Below, piece by piece: positions 27,144 through 36,342 of a stretch of DNA of 64,000 nt. Both the position numbers and the translations under genes were made by a program. Location: the NCBI RefSeq assembly GCF_036250755.1, contig NZ_CP109583.1:3472001-3536000 (forward strand). Direction: 5' to 3'. The stretch's first letter is position 1, and every line of letters begins with the position of its first letter. Source of the DNA: Streptomyces uncialis. GTDB taxonomy: Bacteria; Actinomycetota; Actinomycetes; Streptomycetales; Streptomycetaceae. A model generated the notes under the pieces. The model was given only the letters and a program-made list of their open reading frames with translations, did no database searches and was not told the DNA's origin.

Positions 27144-27690
27144 GGTGCGCGGTTCCCCGCGCCCCTGGGGTTCCACACCTGGACGTAGCTTGTCCCCATG
27201 CGGCCCGTTCGTGGGTGCGCAGTTCCCCGCGCCCCTGGGGTTCCACACCTGGACGTACTTGTTCCTGTGCGGGTATGTCCGTGGGTGCGCAGTTCCCCGC
27301 GCCCCTGGATGCTGCCCCCTTGCGGTCGCTTTTCGGGTGCGGGCCGGTCCTCCTCTTTTGCGCAGTTCCCCACGCCCCTTTGGGGGCGCCTCAGCCCCTT
27401 GCTGTTGTTGTTCACCCTCCTCCTCGCGGACTCGCGCTGCTGCGGGAGGGGGTGGGCGGGAATCTCTGCCCGCAGACTCCGATGCTCTTCAGTCCGGCAA
27501 GAGGGACGTCCGACCGAGCGCGTTGGAGCGAGGACGGAGAATCCCGACCGGCCCCGACCCGAAGAACAAACAGAACGCGCCCCAAAGGGGCGCGGGGAAC
27601 TGCGCACCCCACGAGCGACGGCACAGGAACGAAGGGCGTCCACCCGGACAGACCTCGGAAGCGCAAGCGAAGGCGACCCGCGGGGACAAG
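27144..27690. repeat. intergenic repeat array 2 (bipolar)
   Basis: Same family as array 1. Plus-orientation units GTGCGCAGTTCCCCGCGCCCCT at about 27144, 27215, 27285 and 27358 (period 70-74), then opposite-orientation units at about 27587-27610 and 27676-27690. Between them the core at about 27405-27570 is the reverse complement, with substitutions, of the array 1 core (shared GCGGGAATCTCTGCC, GGACGGAGAATCCCGACCGG). No gene supported in 27080-27853. It lies between the end of the helical protein gene and the 3' end of pckG. Confidence 0.85.
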
Positions 27691-27731
27691 TACGTCCAGC
27701 ACAGGGAACCACGGGCCGCGCCCACGCACAG

Positions 27732-27769
27732 AAGGCCCTCGCGGGTCGTGACGGTCCCGCGAGGGCCTT
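27732..27769 (-). terminator. pckG terminator
   Basis: AAGGCCCTCGCGGG (27732-27745) pairs perfectly over 14 bp with 27756-27769; 10-nt loop. It is about 85 bp past the pckG stop on the minus strand. Confidence 0.8.
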
Positions 27770-27853
27770 GCTGTGTGTACCCGTACGTCATTGGACGGGT
27801 ACGGGTCCGGGCCCGGTCAGGTCGGGAACAGGCCCGGTCCGATCGGGACGGCC

Positions 27854-29713
27854 TCAGCCGAGACGCTGGACCAGGGACCGGTACTCGTCCCACAGCTCCT
27901 TCGGGGTGTGGTCACCGAAGGTGTTGAGGTGCTCGGGCACCAGCGCGGCCTCCTCGCGCCAGACCTCCTTGTCGACCGTCAGCAGGAAGTCCAGGTCGGC
28001 GTCGGAGAGGTCGAGGCCGTCGGTGTCCAGGGCGGCCTTGGTCGGCAGGACGCCGATGGGCGTACCGACCCCCTCCGCCGTGCCGTCCAGCCGCTCGACG
28101 ATCCACTTCAGGACCCGGCTGTTCTCGCCGAACCCGGGCCACACGAAGCGGCCGGCGGCGTCCTTGCGGAACCAGTTGACGTAGTAGATCCGCGGCAGCT
28201 TCGCCGGGTCCTTGTCCTTGGCGACGTTCACCCAGTGGGCCATGTAGTCGCCCATGTTGTAGCCGCAGAACGGCAGCATCGCGAACGGGTCGCGGCGCAG
28301 CTCGCCCACCTTGCCCTCGGCGGCGGCGGTCTTCTCGGAGGCGACGTTCGCGCCGAGGAAGACACCGTGGTTCCAGTCGAGCGACTCGGTCACCAGCGGG
28401 ACCGCGCTGGCGCGGCGGCCGCCGAAGAGGATCGCGGAGATCGGGACGCCCTTGGGGTCCTCCCACTCGGGCGCGATGGTCGGGCACTGGGCCGCGGGGA
28501 CGGTGAAGCGGGCGTTGGGGTGGGCGGCCGGGGTGCCGGACTCCGGCGTCCAGTCGTTGCCCTTCCAGTCGGTGAGGTGCGCCGGGGTGTCCTCGGTCAT
28601 CCCCTCCCACCAGATGTCGTTGTCGTCGGTGAGGGCGACATTGGTGAAGACGGAGTTGCCCCACAGGGTCTTCATCGCGTTGGCGTTGGTGTGCTCACCG
28701 GTGCCGGGGGCGACGCCGAAGAACCCGGCCTCGGGGTTGATCGCGTACAGCTGGCCGTCCTCGCCGAAGCGCATCCACGCGATGTCGTCGCCGATGGTCT
28801 CGACGGTCCAGCCCTTGATGGTGGGCTCCAGCATCGCGAGGTTCGTCTTGCCGCAGGCGGAGGGGAACGCGGCGGCGACGTAGCGGGCCTCGCCCTGCGG
28901 CGGGGTCAGCTTGAGGATCAGCATGTGCTCCGCGAGCCAGCCTTCGTCGCGGGCCATCACGGAGGCGATGCGCAGCGCGTAGCACTTCTTGCCGAGCAGG
29001 GCGTTGCCGCCGTATCCGGAGCCGTACGACCAGATCTCCCGGTCCTCGGGGAAGTGCGAGATGTACTTGGTGCTGTTGCACGGCCACGGGACGTCGGCCT
29101 CGCCCTGCGCGAGGGGCGCGCCGAGGGTGTGGACGGCCTTGACGAAGAAGCCGTCGGAGCCGAGCTCGTCGAGGACGGGCTGTCCCATCCGGGTCATGGT
29201 GCGCATCGCGACGGCGACGTACGCGGAGTCGGTGAGCTCCACGCCCAGCGCGGACAGGGGGGAGCCGAGGGGACCCATGCAGAACGGGACGACGTACAGG
29301 GTGCGACCGCGCATCGAGCCGCGGAAGATGCCGCCGCGGCCTTCCTCACCCTGGAAGATCTCCCGCATCTCGGCGGGGGCCTTCCAGTGGTTGGTCGGGC
29401 CCGCGTCCTCCTCCTTCGCGGAGCAGATGAAGGTGCGGTCCTCGACGCGGGCGACGTCCGTCGGGTCGGACGCGGCGTAGTAGGAGTTCGGACGCTTGAC
29501 CGGGTCGAGCTTGCGGAAGGTGCCCTTGGCGACGAGCTCCTCGCACAGGCGCTCGTACTCGGCTTCCGATCCGTCGCACCAGACGACCTTGTCGGGCTGG
29601 GTCAGTTCGGCGATCTCGTTCACCCAGGTGATGAGGCCCTGGTGGGTGGTGGGGACGCCGGTGTCCGTACGGGTGGTCGTGCTGGTGGTGGGAGCCGCGA
29701 TGTCGCGCGCCAC
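27854..29713 (-). CDS. pckG: phosphoenolpyruvate carboxykinase (GTP)
   Basis: 619 residues, full length for GTP-type PEPCK, which converts oxaloacetate to phosphoenolpyruvate for gluconeogenesis. P-loop with active-site Cys FPSACGKTN (283-291), the PEP/oxaloacetate site [15 protein letters not shown], and guanine-binding [11 protein letters not shown] and FWVNWFR-like YYVNWFRKD are all present. GTG 29713 follows AGGAG by 6 nt. The gene is monocistronic, with its own terminator and an intergenic repeat array on each side. Growth on acids and amino acids, such as the products of chitin and protein breakdown in this window, would need it. Confidence 0.97.
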   Translation of the reverse strand: MARDIAAPTTSTTTRTDTGVPTTHQGLITWVNEIAELTQPDKVVWCDGSEAEYERLCEELVAKGTFRKLDPVKRPNSYYAASDPTDVARVEDRTFICSAKEEDAGPTNHWKAPAEMREIFQGEEGRGGIFRGSMRGRTLYVVPFCMGPLGSPLSALGVELTDSAYVAVAMRTMTRMGQPVLDELGSDGFFVKAVHTLGAPLAQGEADVPWPCNSTKYISHFPEDREIWSYGSGYGGNALLGKKCYALRIASVMARDEGWLAEHMLILKLTPPQGEARYVAAAFPSACGKTNLAMLEPTIKGWTVETIGDDIAWMRFGEDGQLYAINPEAGFFGVAPGTGEHTNANAMKTLWGNSVFTNVALTDDNDIWWEGMTEDTPAHLTDWKGNDWTPESGTPAAHPNARFTVPAAQCPTIAPEWEDPKGVPISAILFGGRRASAVPLVTESLDWNHGVFLGANVASEKTAAAEGKVGELRRDPFAMLPFCGYNMGDYMAHWVNVAKDKDPAKLPRIYYVNWFRKDAAGRFVWPGFGENSRVLKWIVERLDGTAEGVGTPIGVLPTKAALDTDGLDLSDADLDFLLTVDKEVWREEAALVPEHLNTFGDHTPKELWDEYRSLVQRLG

Positions 29714-29899
29714 GATTGCTCCTAAATGGGGGTTTGTTGTTTTCTGCCCCTTGGGGGCCGCGACCCGGATGCTTCATGGTGCGGGCCGAGAAGCCCGCGC
29801 CCCGGCGCTCATCCGGTGCCGTCCGCACTCATTTGATCATCCGACGGTTGCGCCCATATGTCCAGAGGGCCTCACAGGTGAGCGGCGTGACTCTCCCCA

Positions 29900-30520
29900 C
29901 GGGGCGCCTTCGCTTTGCGCTTCCGAGGTCTTCCCCGGCTGGGTGCGCCTGTCCCTGCGGGTCGCCTTCGCTTGCGCCTCCGGGGTTCCACACCTGTGCG
30001 CACCTGTTTCCCGCGCGGGTCGTCCGGGGGTGCGCAGTTCCTCGCGCCCCTTTGGGTTCCATACCTGTGCGCACCTGTTCCCGCGCGGGTCGTTCAGGGG
30101 TGCGCGGTTCCTCGCGCCCCTTGGGTTCCACACCTGGGCCGACTTGCTCCTGTGCGGGTACTTCGTGGGTGCGCGGTTCCTCGCGGCTTTTTGGGGGCGG
30201 CTCCGGGTGGCCGATGAGGGGGTGGGGCGTCAACCTTGTAGAGGGGTGCGGACGTGAAGTCGGTCACTCGGGGCGCCCCCGAAGGGGCGCGGGGAACTGC
30301 GCGAAGACGAGGACGGACCCGCACCCGAAGGACAACCCGAAGGGGCAGCATCCGGGGGCGCGGGGAACTGCGCGAAACGCGAGGACGCGCCCGCACACGA
30401 CGAACAGCCGGGCGGGGCAGCATCCAGGGGCGCGGGGAACTGCGCACCCACGGACGACCCGCACGGGACAAGTACGGGCAGGCGTGGAACCCCGGGGGCG
30501 CGAGCGAAGGCGAGCCGTAC
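29900..30520. repeat. intergenic repeat array 3 (bipolar, diverged)
   Basis: Plus-orientation units at about 30030-30051, 30100-30121 and 30169-30186 (TGCGCAGTTCCTCGCGCCCC; CTCGCG replaces CCCGCG), opposite-orientation units at about 30283-30303, 30354-30374 and 30427-30447. The centre (30196-30270) does not match the core of arrays 1 and 2. The second block (CGCCTTCGCTTGCGCCTCCG) occurs at 29905-29985 and near 30505. No gene is supported in 29714-30595. It lies between the divergent starts of pckG and trhA. Confidence 0.82.
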
Positions 30521-30563
30521 TGACGGGCACCCGGAAAGGTGACCGGGCCTGACCACTTGCACT

Positions 30564-30595
30564 GTACTTACGGGGCCGTAGGTACGATGCCGGGC
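30564..30595 (+). promoter_or_regulatory. trhA promoter with dyad; leaderless start
   Basis: TACGAT (30583-30588) lies 7 nt before the ATG, the spacing of a leaderless promoter. GTACTTACGG (30564-30573) and CCGTAGGTAC (30576-30585) form a dyad with one mismatch that overlaps the -10, so a repressor could block it. The -35 is unclear (TTGCAC at 30557 is 20 nt away). Confidence 0.5.
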
Positions 30596-31456
30596 ATGAC
30601 TGCGCCCGTCCCCGACGCACTCCCGGACTCCCCGGTCCTCCCGGCCCCCCGGCTGACCGCCGGGGCGGTCACCACCCCACAAGGCCCCGCCACGGCAGGC
30701 ACCGCGCAGGAAGGCATCGCCTTGGCCGGCATCCCGCAGAACGACCCGCAGGGCGGCACCGCCACCGCGGACACCTCCGCCGACGGCCCGATCGAAGCGA
30801 TGGCCACCGTCCTGCGCGAAGAGGTCAAACCCAAGCTGCGGGGCTGGCTCCACGCGGGCATGTTCCCCGCGGTCCTCGTCTCCGGACTGTTCCTGACCGC
30901 CCTCGCGGACTCCACCCGGGGCCGCGTCGCGTGCGGGATCTTCGTCCTGACGGCCTGCCTCCTGTTCGGCGTCAGCGCCCTGTACCACCGGGGCGACTGG
31001 GGCCCCCGCGCGGGCGGTGTCCTGCGCCGCCTCGACCACGCCAACATCTTCCTGATCATCGCGGGCACCTACACGCCCCTGACCATGCTGCTCCTGCCCG
31101 GCGCGAAGGGTCAGTGGCTGCTGTGGAGCGTCTGGGCGGCGGCCGCGGCCGGGATCGTCTTCCGGGTGTTCTGGGTGGGCGCCCCCCGCTGGCTCTACAC
31201 CCCCTGTTACATCGCGATGGGCTGGGCCGCGGTCTTCTTCCTGCCGGACTTCCTGCGCACGGGCGGCATCGCCGTCCTCGTCCTGGTGATCGTCGGCGGG
31301 CTCCTCTACAGCGCGGGCGGTGTGATCTACGGGATCAAGCGCCCGAACCCCTCCCCCCGCTGGTTCGGCTTCCACGAGGTCTTCCACTCGCTCACGCTCG
31401 CCGCGTTCGTCGTGCACTACGTGGGCATCTCGCTGGTGGCGTACCGGCACGGCTGA
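30596..31456 (+). CDS. trhA: TrhA/hemolysin III (PAQR) family membrane protein
   Basis: 286 residues. An N-terminal region of about 70 residues rich in Ala/Pro/Thr/Gly precedes seven hydrophobic segments. PAQR zinc-site motifs are complete: SALYHRG, LDHANIFLIIAGTYTP and HEVFHSLTLAAFVVHY. Family members keep membrane fluidity or act as hydrolase-like receptors; bacterial TrhA is linked to membrane energetics. ATG 30596 has no RBS and fits leaderless expression. It is followed by a terminator with a T-run. Confidence 0.88.
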   Translation: MTAPVPDALPDSPVLPAPRLTAGAVTTPQGPATAGTAQEGIALAGIPQNDPQGGTATADTSADGPIEAMATVLREEVKPKLRGWLHAGMFPAVLVSGLFLTALADSTRGRVACGIFVLTACLLFGVSALYHRGDWGPRAGGVLRRLDHANIFLIIAGTYTPLTMLLLPGAKGQWLLWSVWAAAAAGIVFRVFWVGAPRWLYTPCYIAMGWAAVFFLPDFLRTGGIAVLVLVIVGGLLYSAGGVIYGIKRPNPSPRWFGFHEVFHSLTLAAFVVHYVGISLVAYRHG

Positions 31457-31491
31457 ACCGCCCCGGGCGGCGGCGGACACACATTCGGCCG

Positions 31492-31525
31492 AGGTGGCCG
31501 TGACCTGAGGGTCACGGCCACCTTT
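31492..31525 (+). terminator. trhA terminator
   Basis: AGGTGGCCGTGACC (31492-31505) pairs perfectly with 31509-31522, 3-nt loop, followed by TTTT: a textbook intrinsic terminator, unusual in this GC-rich DNA. Confidence 0.88.
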
Positions 31526-31568
31526 TCGTTGCCCCGCCCCACCCCACCCGACCCGACCCGACAAATAA

Positions 31569-31605
31569 TTGACAGCGACTCTCACTTAGAGGTTACTGTC
31601 ACTTC
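31569..31605 (+). promoter_or_regulatory. promoter/operator of the MFS-TetR operon
   Basis: TTGACA (31569-31574) and TACTGT (31594-31599) ending 6 nt before the ATG form a leaderless promoter with a long (19-nt) spacer. A nested dyad covers it: TGACAG (31570-31575)/CTGTCA (31596-31601) outside and CTCT (31579)/AGAG (31588) inside, all centred near 31585. This is a good operator candidate for the TetR protein encoded downstream. Confidence 0.6.
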
Positions 31606-33162
31606 ATGGTTGCTGTCACTTCAGAGCTGGAGATGCGGCGGGACCCCCGCCGCTGGTGGGCCCTCGGGGCCCTGGTCGCGTGTCTGCTGGTGCTCGGATT
31701 CGATCTCACGATCCTGAATGTCGCGCTGCCGACGATCGCCGGAGAGCTCGGTGCCACCACGGGCGAGCAGCAGTGGACGGCCGACGCGTACGTGGTCGTC
31801 CTCGCGGCGCTGATGCTGCCCGCCGGGCTCCTCGGCGACCGCTTCGGACGCCGCCGCGCGCTGATCGCGGGGCTGGTGCTCTTCCTGCTGGGCTCCGTGG
31901 CGGGCGCGCTCGCGGACGACGTCGCCACGGTCGTCGCGGCCCGCGCGGCGATGGGCGTCGGCGCGGCTCTCGTGATGCCGCTGAGCCTGTCCGTCCTGCC
32001 GTCGCTGTTCGCCCCCGACGAGCGGACCAAGGCCATCGCCGCGGTGTCGGCCGCGTCCGCGCTGGGGCTGCCGCTCGGCCCGATCGTCGGCGGCTGGCTC
32101 CTCGACCACTTCTGGTGGGGCTCGGTCTTCCTGATCAACATCCCGATGGCGCTGATCGGGATCATCGCCTGTCTGCTGCTGCTCCCGGAGACCCGGGACC
32201 CGCACGCGCCCCGGGTGGACCCCGTCTCCGCCGCGCTGACGGTGACCGGGCTCGGCACCCTGGTGTACGCGGTGATCGAGGCCCCGCACCGGGGCTGGGC
32301 GGACCCGTCCACCCTCGGGTCCCTGCTCGGCGGCACCGCGCTGATCACCGCGCTGGTGCTCCGCGAGCGCAAGGCGGCCCGTCCGATGCTGGACCTCACG
32401 CTGCTCGCCCGGCGCGACTTCCTCCTCAACACGCTGACCGCGACGCTGGTCATGTTCGTGCTGTCGGGCCTGATGTTCGTGCTGCCGCCGTACCTCCAGA
32501 CCGTCCTCGGCAACGACGCGCTGGGCACCGGGGTGCGGATGCTGCCACTGATGGGCGGACTGCTCGTCGCGGCGAAGGCGTCGGCCCCGGTGGTGGCGCG
32601 GTACGGGCCGCGCGCGGCGATCGGCGGGGGCCTGGTGGTGCTGTCGTTCGCCGCGCTCCTCGGCAGCCGTACGGAGGCGGGCTCGGCGTACGGGTTCGTG
32701 GCGCTGTGGATGTCGCTCGCCGGACTGGGCTTCGGTTTCGCGGTGGTCCCGGCGATGGACACGGCGTTGGGCACCCTGCCGCCGGAGCGGGCGGGCAGCG
32801 GCTCGGGCCTGCTGATGACCGTACGGCAGATGGGCAGCGCCCTCGGGATCGCGCTGCTGGGCTCGCTGCTGGCGGGCCGCTACGCGGACCGGCTGGCCAC
32901 GGGCGCTCTGGCGGCCGGGGACGCGGACACCGCGCGGGAGTCGGTGGTGGCCGCGCATCTCGTCGCGGAACGTCTCGGCGAGCCCGGGCTCGCGTCGGCG
33001 GCGGACACCGCGTACGTCCAGGGCATGGGCGTGATCCTGGTCGTCTGCGCGGTCGCCGCGCTGCTGACCGCGCTGGCCGCGCTCGCCCTGCTCCCGGCCC
33101 GCCCGGAGCGGGGCGGCGGCCTCCCGGGCGGCCCCGCCGACCCGTCCGATGGCCGACAATGA
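31606..33162 (+). CDS. MFS exporter, DHA2 (EmrB/QacA) family
   Basis: 518 residues with about 14 transmembrane segments. Motif D1 (LVLGFDLTILNVALPTIAGEL), motif A (GLLGDRFGRRRAL) and motif C (ALGLPLGPIVGGWLL) are clear, the pattern of proton-driven drug exporters. ATG 31606 is at the predicted leaderless transcription start. The TetR gene follows with its start overlapping or 4 nt past this stop, so one operon makes both pump and regulator. Substrate unknown; export of a toxic or self-made compound is likely. Confidence 0.92.
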   Translation: MVAVTSELEMRRDPRRWWALGALVACLLVLGFDLTILNVALPTIAGELGATTGEQQWTADAYVVVLAALMLPAGLLGDRFGRRRALIAGLVLFLLGSVAGALADDVATVVAARAAMGVGAALVMPLSLSVLPSLFAPDERTKAIAAVSAASALGLPLGPIVGGWLLDHFWWGSVFLINIPMALIGIIACLLLLPETRDPHAPRVDPVSAALTVTGLGTLVYAVIEAPHRGWADPSTLGSLLGGTALITALVLRERKAARPMLDLTLLARRDFLLNTLTATLVMFVLSGLMFVLPPYLQTVLGNDALGTGVRMLPLMGGLLVAAKASAPVVARYGPRAAIGGGLVVLSFAALLGSRTEAGSAYGFVALWMSLAGLGFGFAVVPAMDTALGTLPPERAGSGSGLLMTVRQMGSALGIALLGSLLAGRYADRLATGALAAGDADTARESVVAAHLVAERLGEPGLASAADTAYVQGMGVILVVCAVAALLTALAALALLPARPERGGGLPGGPADPSDGRQ

Positions 33163-33166
33163 GGGT

Positions 33167-33793
33167 ATGTCCGTCACCACGCAGCCGTCGTTCCCGCCGG
33201 TGGACCCGTCACAGCTCGGGCTCCGTGAGCGCAAGAAGCTGAGGACCCGGATCGCGATCCGGGAGGCCACCTACCGGCTCATCGCGGAGCAGGGGTACGA
33301 GGCGACGACGGTCGAACAGATCGCGGAGGCGGCGGAGGTCTCCCCCAGCACGGTGTTCCGGTACTTCCCCACCAAGGAGGACATCGTGCTCACCGACGAG
33401 TACGACGCCGTCCTGGAGGACGTGCTGCGGGCCCGGCCGGCCGAGGAGCCGTTCCTGGAGTCGCTGCGCGCGATCCTCGCCCAGGCGCTGGAACTCGCGC
33501 TGCGTACGGAGCCGGAGACCACGAAGGTCCGGATGCGGCTGATGGCCGAGGTCCCGGCGGTCCGCGCCCGGACCCTGGAGAGCATGTCCGTCACCGGGCG
33601 CATGCTGTGCCGGGTGATCGCGGAGCGCGCGGGGCTGGACGAGGAGACCCTGGAGGTCCGGGTCTACGCGATGAGCATCCTCGCCGCCCTGCACGAGGCG
33701 TCCCTGTACTGGGCGGAGACCGACTACCGCGACGACATCCGGACCCTGGTGGACCGCGCCCTGACGACGATCGACGGGGGCCTGCCGGGCTGA
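33167..33793 (+). CDS. TetR-family regulator of the MFS exporter
   Basis: 208 residues. The N-terminal helix-turn-helix is intact (REATYRLIAEQGYEATTVEQIAEAAEVSPSTVFRYFPTKED, spread over residues about 35-75), followed by an all-helical ligand domain. ATG 33167 is preferred; ATG 33149, overlapping the MFS stop, would add six residues. Neither has a clear RBS, so translational coupling to the exporter is likely. It probably represses the operon through the dyad at 31570-31601. Confidence 0.9.
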   Translation: MSVTTQPSFPPVDPSQLGLRERKKLRTRIAIREATYRLIAEQGYEATTVEQIAEAAEVSPSTVFRYFPTKEDIVLTDEYDAVLEDVLRARPAEEPFLESLRAILAQALELALRTEPETTKVRMRLMAEVPAVRARTLESMSVTGRMLCRVIAERAGLDEETLEVRVYAMSILAALHEASLYWAETDYRDDIRTLVDRALTTIDGGLPG

Positions 33794-33909
33794 CCCGCGT
33801 ACCGGCCGTCCCGAGAGGACGGCCGAGGGTACAACCAAGCGCCCCGCACAACGGTCCTGATGACCGGCGCCCTCTTCCCGGCCGCCCATCATCAGGACCG
33901 AAGGAACAC

Positions 33910-35238
33910 ATGAACCCCTACAGAGGCGTGCCCGTCGCCGTCGTGCTCTGTGCCTGCACGGTGGTCCCGCTCCTCGTGGCGACCCCTGCCGCCGCCGACG
34001 GAGCGCTCGCCACGTCCCGCTTCGCGGCGGCGGGCCGTGACACCGTCAAGCCCGCCGCTCCCACCGGCGTCAAGGCGACGTACAGCACCTCGACCCGCAA
34101 GGCGAAGGTGACCTGGTCCGCGAACCGGGAGCGGGATCTCTCGGGCTACCGGGTGTACCGGCGCGTCAAGGGCAGCACCAGCTGGACGAAGCTGGTCACC
34201 ACGAAGACGAGGTCCCACACCGACAGCCCGCCCGCCACCGGCGCCACCTACTACTACGAGATCCGTGCCTACGACAGGTCGGGCAACACCTCCAAGGGCA
34301 GCACCGACCGTGCCGTCACCAGCGTCGACAGGACGCCTCCGGGCAAGCCCTCAGGGGTCACCGCGAAGAACAGCCAGCCGGGCATCACGGTGGCCTGGAA
34401 GACGGTGCCCGGCGCGAAGTCCTATGTCGTGCACCGCCGCTGGGAGTACGACGGCGAGGGCAATCCCGTACTGAAGATGGCGACGGTGACCTCCCCGACG
34501 TGGCGTGACACCACGATCAAGGAGAACCTGGACTACAGCTACTGGGTGACGGCGGTGGACGCCGGCGGCAACGCCTCCGCGAAGTCGGCGCCCAGGTTCA
34601 TCTCACGCGGCGACCAAGCGCCCTCGGCACCCACCACGCTGAAGGCCGCGCCGCACCCGACCGGCATCAAGCTGACATGGAAAGCGCCGACTTCGCCGAT
34701 CGCGTACGACCTGTCGAAGTACCTGATCCACCGGAACGGCCGACTCGTCGACGAGGTCTCCGTCCGTCAGACATCCTTCATCGACACCGGGGTCAAGCAC
34801 GGCACCTCGTACACGTACACGATGACCACCGTGGACCGTGCGGGCCACCCGTCCGCCCCGTCGGCTCCTGCCCCGGGTACCGCGCCGTCCACCGGGCTGG
34901 CCCCGGCGGCCGTCGAGGAACTGACGGGGGTGATGGACGGCTACGAGATCCTGCTGTACTGGGCACGGAGCCCGGAGGACGATGTCAGCCACTACAGCGT
35001 CTACCGCGGTCTGCTCGTGGACGGGGTGTGGCAGTACGAACGGTGGAGCGATGTCGGCCACTACGCGTGGGACGACGATCCGTACCGCGGCTACCACCAG
35101 GAGGTCTACGATCCCCAGGGCGGGCCCGTCCGCTGGGCCGTGGTCGCGGTGGACGAAGCGGGCAACTCCCGTTTCGACAGCGGCGAGACGTTCTCCCACG
35201 TCGACGTGATCGAACCGCCGCCGCTGCCCGAGGAGTGA
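33910..35238 (+). CDS. secreted protein of four fibronectin type III domains
   Basis: 442 residues. GAAGGAAC before ATG 33910; signal peptide MNPYRGVPVAVVLCACTVVPLLVATPAAA with cleavage near residue 30. Four Fn3-type units follow: about 45-135 (PTGVKATYSTSTRKAKVTWSA), 140-235 (PSGVTAKNSQPGITVAWK), 240-330 (PTTLKAAPHPTGIKLTWKA) and 340-435 (ELTGVMDGYEILLYWARSPEDDVSHYSVYRG). There is no catalytic domain or anchor motif. Domain-only Fn3 proteins of this kind in Streptomyces have no firm function; adhesion or scaffolding is possible. The longer frame from 33607 overlaps tetR and is rejected. Confidence 0.85.
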   Translation: MNPYRGVPVAVVLCACTVVPLLVATPAAADGALATSRFAAAGRDTVKPAAPTGVKATYSTSTRKAKVTWSANRERDLSGYRVYRRVKGSTSWTKLVTTKTRSHTDSPPATGATYYYEIRAYDRSGNTSKGSTDRAVTSVDRTPPGKPSGVTAKNSQPGITVAWKTVPGAKSYVVHRRWEYDGEGNPVLKMATVTSPTWRDTTIKENLDYSYWVTAVDAGGNASAKSAPRFISRGDQAPSAPTTLKAAPHPTGIKLTWKAPTSPIAYDLSKYLIHRNGRLVDEVSVRQTSFIDTGVKHGTSYTYTMTTVDRAGHPSAPSAPAPGTAPSTGLAPAAVEELTGVMDGYEILLYWARSPEDDVSHYSVYRGLLVDGVWQYERWSDVGHYAWDDDPYRGYHQEVYDPQGGPVRWAVVAVDEAGNSRFDSGETFSHVDVIEPPPLPEE

Positions 35239-35305
35239 GGCGGACCCGCTCCGCACGGTCCCGGCCGGCCCGCGGCCGTCCCTTCCCAGCGGGGACGGTG
35301 GGCCG

Positions 35306-36265
35306 TCAGGGCCGGGGAGTCTCCTCGTCGCGGCGTGGCGCCCGGGCCCAGGACGGTAGCCACGCCGGTTCGGGGAGGGGTGACAGGGTCGCGAAGTGCT
35401 CGATGACCGGGCGGAGTCCGGGGTGGGGGTTCGCCCGCAGGTGCATGAACGAGAGCGGGTAGACGAGCGCCGGGTTCACGATCGGGATACGTCGCAGGTC
35501 GTGGCCGGGCGGCCAGAGGTAGCGGTCACGCGAGCCCACGAAGGTGGCCACGTCCGAGGAGTCAGCGAGGATGTCGAGAAGCACCTCGTTGCCGAAGTTC
35601 GGTCCCGCGGCGTCGATCCGGAGATCGAACTCCGTGGCGAGCTGGTCGTAGAAGTCCGACCACTCGCTGCGCGGCACGATGCCCGGTACCCAGATCCGGT
35701 GCTTGCGCAACTGCGCCGGGGTCAGGGTGCGCGCGGCGGCGAGCGGGTGGCGCGGGCCGACCAGGAGTTCCAGCGGGGAGCCGAACGCGTGGATCATCCG
35801 CACCTCGCGCGGCAGCGCGGCCGGGTCGGTGACCGAGCGGAACGCGGCGTCGAGCTCGCCCGCCTCGACGGCGGCGACCACCACACGCGGATCGTCGGCC
35901 CTGAGCGTCACCACGTCGAGGTCGGTCCCGGGGTGTGACCGCCAGTAGTCGTGCAGGACGACGGCCTGCGCGGACCGCAGGCCGAGCACGTCGATCCGCA
36001 GGGCCCGCGAGCCCGGTCTGATCGCGGTGACGGCACGATCGGCACCCGTGACGATGTTCCGGGCGTGCGGGAGGAAGACCTGGCCGTCCAGTGTCGGCTC
36101 GACCCCCCGGGCGGTCCGGTCGAAGAGCCGCACATCGAGTTCGCGTTCAAGGGCCGCGATCCGTTTCGACGCGGCCTGCTGGGTGACGCCGAGCTCGTCC
36201 GCCGCGTGCCGCAGCTGTCCGAGTTCGGCCGCGCGGACGAACGTCCGTACTGCCTCGGTATCCAT
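35306..36265 (-). CDS. LysR-family transcriptional regulator
   Basis: 319 residues. LysR helix-turn-helix at residues 1-60 (DTEAVRTFVRAAELGQLRHAADELGVTQQAASKRIAALE, split here only in description), then a periplasmic-binding-like effector domain (about 90-295; ALRIDVLGLRSAQAVV, SPLELLVGPRHPLA). Start ATG 36265: TACGCT ends 6 nt upstream, a leaderless arrangement; the longer frame to 36418 overlaps the ATPase gene and is rejected. The dyad at 36286-36298 has the T-N11-A character of LysR sites and suggests autoregulation. Its target gene is not evident, as the neighbours are convergent or unrelated. Confidence 0.88.
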   Translation of the reverse strand: MDTEAVRTFVRAAELGQLRHAADELGVTQQAASKRIAALERELDVRLFDRTARGVEPTLDGQVFLPHARNIVTGADRAVTAIRPGSRALRIDVLGLRSAQAVVLHDYWRSHPGTDLDVVTLRADDPRVVVAAVEAGELDAAFRSVTDPAALPREVRMIHAFGSPLELLVGPRHPLAAARTLTPAQLRKHRIWVPGIVPRSEWSDFYDQLATEFDLRIDAAGPNFGNEVLLDILADSSDVATFVGSRDRYLWPPGHDLRRIPIVNPALVYPLSFMHLRANPHPGLRPVIEHFATLSPLPEPAWLPSWARAPRRDEETPRP

Positions 36266-36285
36266 CGCCCGAGCGTAGGGGCGCC

Positions 36286-36298
36286 CAACCGGTGGTTG
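36286..36298. promoter_or_regulatory. candidate LysR site
   Basis: CAACCGGTGGTTG, a perfect 5-bp dyad (CAACC/GGTTG), lies about 20 bp upstream of the lysR start. Confidence 0.4.
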
Positions 36299-36342
36299 TG
36301 GCTCGCCCGGGAGCCGGTTGTCCGGCCCCGCGACGGCTCCGG

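Noticed and set aside
18890..30520. CRISPR arrays
   Set aside because: The repeat arrays have units in both orientations, imperfect units, spacers of similar sequence and no cas genes.
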